This document shows, piece after piece, positions 59,737 to 64,000 of a stretch of 64,000 nt of DNA. Below the pieces are notes generated by a model, which was not told the origin of the DNA, searched no databases, and was given only the letters and a program-made list of their open reading frames with translations. Positions within the stretch are counted from its first letter, which is position 1. Each line of letters starts with the position of its first letter. Source of the DNA: Dyella acidiphila (GTDB lineage: Bacteria > Pseudomonadota > Gammaproteobacteria > Xanthomonadales > Rhodanobacteraceae). The stretch lies in NCBI RefSeq assembly GCF_014863405.1, contig NZ_JACZZA010000013.1, positions 124,001-188,000 of the forward strand, written 5' to 3'. The translations under genes and the position numbers were made by a program.

Positions 59737-62700
59737 ATGAACATCTTCGCCCCGATCATCCGCCGTCCGGTGGCGACATCGCTGCTGGCGATCGGCCTGG
59801 TGATCGCCGGCTTCTGCGCCTATCTGATGCTTGGCGTAGCGGCCTTCCCCTCGCTGCAGTTTCCAGCCATTACCGTGCAGACCATCGTGCCCGGCGCCGA
59901 TGCGCAGACCGTTGCGGCGACGGTGACCGCGCCGCTGGAACGCCACTTCGGGCGCATCCCCGGCATCGTGGAAATGAATTCCGATGCCAACCCCGGCGGC
60001 ACCCAGATCAATATCCGCTTCGAAATGTCGCGCAGCGCCGACGATGCCGCGCGCGACGTGGAAGCGGCGATCAACGAGGCCCTGCCCGATCTGCCGCCCG
60101 TGGTGGCGCTATCGCCTCCGCAGTTGTTCAAAGCCGATACCACCCAGATCCCGGTGCTGATGCTGGCCTTGAATTCCGCCAGCCTGCCCTCGGACAAGCT
60201 TTACGATCTGGCCGATACGCTGATGCGCCCGGCGATCGCGCAGATTCCCGGCGTCGCGCAGGCCCAGCTGCTCGGCGGCGCGCCGCACGCGGTGCGCATC
60301 TCGATCAACAGCAGCGCGCTGACCGCGATGGGTCTTACTGCCAACGACGTTGCCAATACCTTGCGCGCGGCCAATGTCACCTCGCCGCAGGGCGTGCTTA
60401 GCGACGGCATCACCCAGATGACCGTCACCGCCAACGACGGCGTGCGCACCGCCCGCGATTTCGGCGCGCTGGTGATCGCCAACCAGAAGGGCGTGCCGGT
60501 ACATCTGGCGGATGTGGCCACGGTGACCGACGGCCAGCAGGATGCGTATCAGGCTGCCTGGTTCAACAACCAGCATGCCGTGCTGCTGCAGGTGATCAAG
60601 CGCCCGGAAGCCAATGCCGTGCAGCTGGACGAGACCGTGCGCAAGATGATCCCGCGGCTGCAGACCCTGGTGCCGGCGGATGTGCAGATCACGCCGATCT
60701 TCGATCTCACGCAATCGACCAAGTCGGCGCTGCACGAGGTAGAAGTGGCGCTGCTGCTCAGCGTGCTGATGGTGGCCCTGGTGATGCTGGTCTTCCTGCG
60801 CCGCGTACGGCCCACCTTGATCGCCATGCTGAGCGTGCCGCTGTCGCTGGCCGGCGCCTTCGTGCTGATGTACGCGCTGGGCTTCACCCTCAATATGCTG
60901 TCGCTGATCGCCCTGGTGCTGTGCATCGGCTTCGTGGTGGACGATGCGATCGTGGTGATCGAGAACATTTTCCGGCATATGGAGCAGGGCGCCGAACCAC
61001 TGGATGCCGCGCTGACCGGCGTCAGGGAAATCGGTTTCACGGTGATCTCGATCACCTTGTCGCTGATCGCGGTATTTGCGCCAATGGTCTTCGGGCATAG
61101 CGCGATGATCATGCTGATGCGCGAGTTCTCGGTCACGCTGATCGCCACCATCGTGATCTCCGCGCTGGTGTCGCTGACCCTCACGCCCGCGCTGTGCGGG
61201 CGCTATTTGCTGCGCGAACAGGCCGCCGCGCAGCCGAGCCGGCTCGAGCGCGCGGTGGAGCGCTTCGACCGCACGTTGCTGCGCATTTATGCATCCGGCC
61301 TGGATTGGGCCATGCGCCATCGCCGCGTCATGCGCTGGCAACCGCCATTGCTCTTGATTCTGACCGTGGTGCTGGCGATGGCCGTGGCCAAGACCGCCGG
61401 CGGCGCACTGATGCCCAGCGGCGATACCGGCCTGGTCGAAGCGGACCTGGTCGCCGATGCGAACATTTCACCGACCTTGCTGGCGCAGCGCACGCGGGCG
61501 ATGGAGGCGGCCATGCTGGCCGATCCGGGCGTGCTCGATGTCACCTCGTTCCTGGGCGGCAACGACACCAATGGCGCGGTCGCCAATGAAGCCACTTATT
61601 TCATGGACCTCAAGCCGCGCGGCGACGGCGCCGGACAGCGCAGGGAATCGGCCGACAAAATCATCGGGCGCCTGACCAAGCAGCTGAAGCAAATTCCCGA
61701 CGTGCGAATCTCGCTTACCAGCCTGAACTTTTTCGGCTCCGATTCGCGCGCCAGCCCCAAGGGCAAGTACGCCTTCGACCTGACCAGCAACAACGGCCTG
61801 TCGCTGCAGGCGCCGACGCTGAAACTGGCGCAGACGATGCGCCGGATGAAACAATTCCAGGATGTCAGCACCAGCTTCGACAGCATCGGCAAACAGCAGC
61901 TGCTGGAAGTGGATCGCGATGCCGCGTCGCGTCTCGACGTCAGCATGGGTCAGATCGACCAGATGCTGTCCGATGCCTACGGCCAGACGCCGGTGTCGGT
62001 GATCTATGCCGATCTCACGCAATACCAGGTGATTCTTACCGCCGACAACGCGGCCACGCTGAGTCCACAGGCGCTGTTGAACATGTATGTGCGCAACAGC
62101 CAGAACAAGATGGTGCCGCTGTCGGCCATGGTGCATATCCGGCCGTTTATCGAACCGATCGATATCCAGCACCACAACCAGCTCGAAGCGGCCACCATCA
62201 ATTACAACCTTGCCAATGGCATCACCCAGTCCGACGGCCTGAACCTGATCGACCAGGCCATGTTCGCCGCGCAGCTGCCGCAGGGCGTGATGAAGGCGTT
62301 TACCGGCGACAACCAGCAATTGGTAGAAGCGGCCACCAATGCGGCAGTAGTGCTGATCGCGGTGATTCTCACCATGTATATCGTGCTGGGCGTTCTCTAC
62401 GAAAGCCTGATCCATCCGCTGACCATCCTGTCCACCCTGCCGGCCGCGGGCATGGGTGCGTTCCTGGCCATGCTGGTCACGCATACGCAACTCACCACCA
62501 TGTCGGTGATTGCCGTGTTGATGCTGATCGGCATCGTGAAGAAGAACGCGATCCTGATGGTGGACTTTGCGCTGGTCGCCGAACGCGAAGGTCGCCTGAC
62601 GCCGCCGGAAGCGATTCGCGAAGCCGCGCTGGTGCGCTTTCGCCCGATCACCATGACCACCCTGGTGGCGATGGGTGCAGCCTTGCCGCTGGCAGTCGGA

Positions 62701-62895
62701 TTCGGTAGCGGCTCGGAGATGCGCCAGCCCCTGGGCATTGCGATTCTCGGCGGCCTGTTCGTATCGCAACTGCTGACCTTGCTCAGCACCCCGGCGATTT
62801 ACCTGTGGCAGCACGACCGGCGCGAACGCAAGGCCAGGCGTGCCGAAAAGCGGCGTCTGCGCAAACTGGGCAAGCAGGCCATAGCCACCGCGTAG
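59737..62895 (+). CDS. RND multidrug efflux permease (MdtB/MdtC-like), second of a tandem pair
   Basis: 1052 residues from ATG 59737. Very similar to the upstream copy along its length, almost identical in the C-terminal third (LIHPLTILSTLPAAGMGAFL, IGIVKKNAILMVDFALVAER) and more different in the periplasmic loops (SLNFFGSDSRASPKGKYAFD versus GMQFLGGGNNKGGGEFAFSL). TM4 keeps the Asp pair IGFVVDDAIVVIENI. Expected to form a mixed trimer with the first copy. The TAG stop codon is supplied by the GTAG head of a REP element inserted at 62892. A frame upstream of 59737 is open but reads through the repeat and is not coding. Confidence 0.9.
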   Translation: MNIFAPIIRRPVATSLLAIGLVIAGFCAYLMLGVAAFPSLQFPAITVQTIVPGADAQTVAATVTAPLERHFGRIPGIVEMNSDANPGGTQINIRFEMSRSADDAARDVEAAINEALPDLPPVVALSPPQLFKADTTQIPVLMLALNSASLPSDKLYDLADTLMRPAIAQIPGVAQAQLLGGAPHAVRISINSSALTAMGLTANDVANTLRAANVTSPQGVLSDGITQMTVTANDGVRTARDFGALVIANQKGVPVHLADVATVTDGQQDAYQAAWFNNQHAVLLQVIKRPEANAVQLDETVRKMIPRLQTLVPADVQITPIFDLTQSTKSALHEVEVALLLSVLMVALVMLVFLRRVRPTLIAMLSVPLSLAGAFVLMYALGFTLNMLSLIALVLCIGFVVDDAIVVIENIFRHMEQGAEPLDAALTGVREIGFTVISITLSLIAVFAPMVFGHSAMIMLMREFSVTLIATIVISALVSLTLTPALCGRYLLREQAAAQPSRLERAVERFDRTLLRIYASGLDWAMRHRRVMRWQPPLLLILTVVLAMAVAKTAGGALMPSGDTGLVEADLVADANISPTLLAQRTRAMEAAMLADPGVLDVTSFLGGNDTNGAVANEATYFMDLKPRGDGAGQRRESADKIIGRLTKQLKQIPDVRISLTSLNFFGSDSRASPKGKYAFDLTSNNGLSLQAPTLKLAQTMRRMKQFQDVSTSFDSIGKQQLLEVDRDAASRLDVSMGQIDQMLSDAYGQTPVSVIYADLTQYQVILTADNAATLSPQALLNMYVRNSQNKMVPLSAMVHIRPFIEPIDIQHHNQLEAATINYNLANGITQSDGLNLIDQAMFAAQLPQGVMKAFTGDNQQLVEAATNAAVVLIAVILTMYIVLGVLYESLIHPLTILSTLPAAGMGAFLAMLVTHTQLTTMSVIAVLMLIGIVKKNAILMVDFALVAEREGRLTPPEAIREAALVRFRPITMTTLVAMGAALPLAVGFGSGSEMRQPLGIAILGGLFVSQLLTLLSTPAIYLWQHDRRERKARRAEKRRLRKLGKQAIATA

Positions 62896-63019
62896 GTTGG
62901 GTTAGCGCAGCGTAACCCAACAATGGCCCGTGCCCCGAAGATCGCCACGCCATGGCGGCACCCACGCAATACACAACGATGCGGAGAACGTTGGGTTACG
63001 CTGCGCTAACCCAACCTAC
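62892..63019. repeat. Inverted pair of GTAGG-headed REP palindromes (family A)
   Basis: First copy at 62892-62921 (GTAGGTTGGGTTAGCGCAGC...), second at 62990-63019 (reverse complement, ending AACCCAACCTAC). Spacer 68 bases, longer than the other pairs. The G-TAG of the first copy overlaps the RND stop codon (62893-62895). Confidence 0.9.
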
Positions 63020-63020
63020 G

Positions 63021-63059
63021 TCGATCCCTCTCCTCGGCGAGGAGAGGGGTCGACCTTTT
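63021..63059 (+). terminator. Terminator-like hairpin between convergent genes
   Basis: TCGATCCCTCTCCT and AGGAGAGGGGTCGA pair (one wobble) around a five-base CGGCG loop, with a short TTTT after it on the plus strand. It would end the RND transcript and lies right against the autotransporter stop codon. The stem resembles family C repeats. Confidence 0.65.
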
Positions 63060-64000
63060 ACAACTGCTTCTTCAACCCGAACTTGATCATCTGATCGTGC
63101 GCATGCGGCTGCGCCATGAAGTCGTATTCGGTGGTGATCAGCCAATCGCTCCACAGCCGCAGGTCGCTGCCGAAGCCCACCTGCACGCTATTGCCATTGG
63201 CGCTGTAGGGATTGGTGGTCACGTTCCACGAACCGGCCGAAGGCACGAAGGCATAGCTCAGGGTGGTGTCGGTGGTGCCCTGGAAGTTATGCCCCAGCTC
63301 GAGCCGGAAGTGCGGAATCACGATACCCCAGCTCTCTTTGTACTCGCCGCTGGCGCGCAGGCCCAGGATCGCCTGCGTGGTGCGCACCTGCTCGCTGCCA
63401 TAGGTCAGCGCTTCGGTCACATCGCCGGTTTCCGAGTACGCATTCAAGCTCGACAGCGACCATTGCAGGCGCGTGTACGGCGATACCAGCCAGCTGCTCC
63501 ACTTGAATTCGTAGCCGCCGGTCAAGGACGCAAACCACTGGTCGCCATAACGGTGGCCGAGCAGGTCGTCGCCATAGTTCTCGCCACGGCGCTGGCTGTC
63601 GAAGCTCAGGCCACCGCCGCCGAGTACGCCGTCGATATAGGTATTGGCCGAAGGCGCGAAGCTGCCGTACAGCGCCGCGCTATAGCCCTTGGCGATGCTA
63701 TGCGTGCCGTCGTTGGAGATGTCGCTGTTGTCGTGGTTGTAGCCCAGGCTCATGCCGAGCACGGCGGTGTTGCCGATGCGCTGGTCGACACCGACGGTCA
63801 CGGCGATATTGTCCGAGTCGAAACCGGCCGCCTGGCGATACGAATCGAAGGTACCGAAGTTCGCCGTACCGCCGATCCACACGCCCAGTCCTTGCGGGCC
63901 GCCCTTCACGATGGTGGTCGGCGTCGGCGCGGCCGAAGGATCGGAGGACGCGATCGGCGTACCGTCCGGCGCTTCGCCGGCACCGATGCCCGGGCGCATG
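63058..64000 (-). CDS. Autotransporter beta-barrel domain protein, C-terminal part
   Basis: Only the last 313 or so residues are in the window; the frame stays open at the edge, so the true start is outside. A linker of Pro/Thr/Ser (GEAPDGTPIASSDPSAAPTP) leads into a barrel of about 12 strands: GVWIGGTANFGTFDSYRQAA, NIAVTVGVDQRIGNTAVLGM, SLGYNHDNSDIS, KGYSAALYGSFAPSANTYID, ending MIKFGLKKQL. The fold is the autotransporter type V translocator, which exports the upstream passenger. Passenger not visible, so function is unknown (adhesin, esterase or other). Confidence 0.85.
   Translation of the reverse strand, partial: MRPGIGAGEAPDGTPIASSDPSAAPTPTTIVKGGPQGLGVWIGGTANFGTFDSYRQAAGFDSDNIAVTVGVDQRIGNTAVLGMSLGYNHDNSDISNDGTHSIAKGYSAALYGSFAPSANTYIDGVLGGGGLSFDSQRRGENYGDDLLGHRYGDQWFASLTGGYEFKWSSWLVSPYTRLQWSLSSLNAYSETGDVTEALTYGSEQVRTTQAILGLRASGEYKESWGIVIPHFRLELGHNFQGTTDTTLSYAFVPSAGSWNVTTNPYSANGNSVQVGFGSDLRLWSDWLITTEYDFMAQPHAHDQMIKFGLKKQL

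Noticed and set aside
1363-63019. CRISPR array interpretation of the recurring palindromes
   Set aside because: Copies are dispersed and arranged as inverted pairs, not regularly spaced direct repeats, and no cas gene is present.

Overview
The window is chromosomal DNA from a GC-rich gammaproteobacterium. Gene content points to the Xanthomonadales/Lysobacterales, probably Rhodanobacteraceae (Dyella, Rhodanobacter or Frateuria-like). The supporting features are many TonB-dependent receptors with STN domains, several FecI/FecR pairs, RND pumps with NodT-type outer-membrane lipoproteins, a compact Entner-Doudoroff cluster and dispersed GTAG-headed palindromes. This placement is an inference from content; no rRNA is present. 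I see no tRNA, phage, IS element or CRISPR array.

Layout. 1-3.8 kb (minus): a cell-surface-signalling operon (periplasmic STN-TonB_C protein, ECF sigma factor, FecR) followed by the start of a two-partner-secretion transporter cut by the window edge. 4-10.3 kb (minus): a complete heme-uptake operon (receptor, HemS-like protein, HmuT, HmuU, HmuV) behind a Fur-like site. 10.3-15.5 kb: housekeeping and hypothetical genes (CPBP protease, GAF-GGDEF cyclase, DUF3147, flavin disulfide oxidoreductase). 15.6-23.5 kb (plus): ECF sigma/FecR, a secreted sedolisin with PKD and P domains, and a large STN-bearing TonB receptor. 23.9-29.7 kb (minus): an RND tripartite pump with a divergent LysR gene. 31-36.6 kb: a PagL-like outer-membrane protein and a MarR-OMF-EmrA-EmrB operon. 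37-39.7 kb: AraC and TetR regulators and an SDR enzyme. 39.8-44.3 kb: the large helicase Lhr, carrying an in-frame repeat insertion. 44.4-47.5 kb: small enzymes and an exported S10 peptidase. 47.8-52.7 kb (minus): zwf-pgl-edd-eda with a divergent GntR/UTRA regulator. 53.7-56 kb: a cobalamin riboswitch and a BtuB-type receptor. 56.3-62.9 kb: two tandem, closely similar RND permeases without an adaptor gene. 63.1-64 kb (minus): the C-terminal barrel of an autotransporter, cut by the window edge.

Common themes are envelope transport and nutrient acquisition: heme, cobalamin, peptides and glucose via Entner-Doudoroff, plus three efflux systems. The intergenic space holds at least three families of palindromic repeats: GTAGG-headed REP elements, GTCATYCC hairpins and CT-rich GGGGAGAG hairpins. 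They occur mostly as inverted pairs; one copy has become coding sequence inside lhr and one supplies the stop codon of a pump gene.

The most notable loci are: the STN-TonB_C/sigma/FecR/TpsB locus, which looks like a receptor-less signalling system controlling secretion; the sedolisin flanked by FecIR and a TonB receptor; the tandem repeat array in front of the S10 peptidase; and the RND duplication that includes its upstream repeat.
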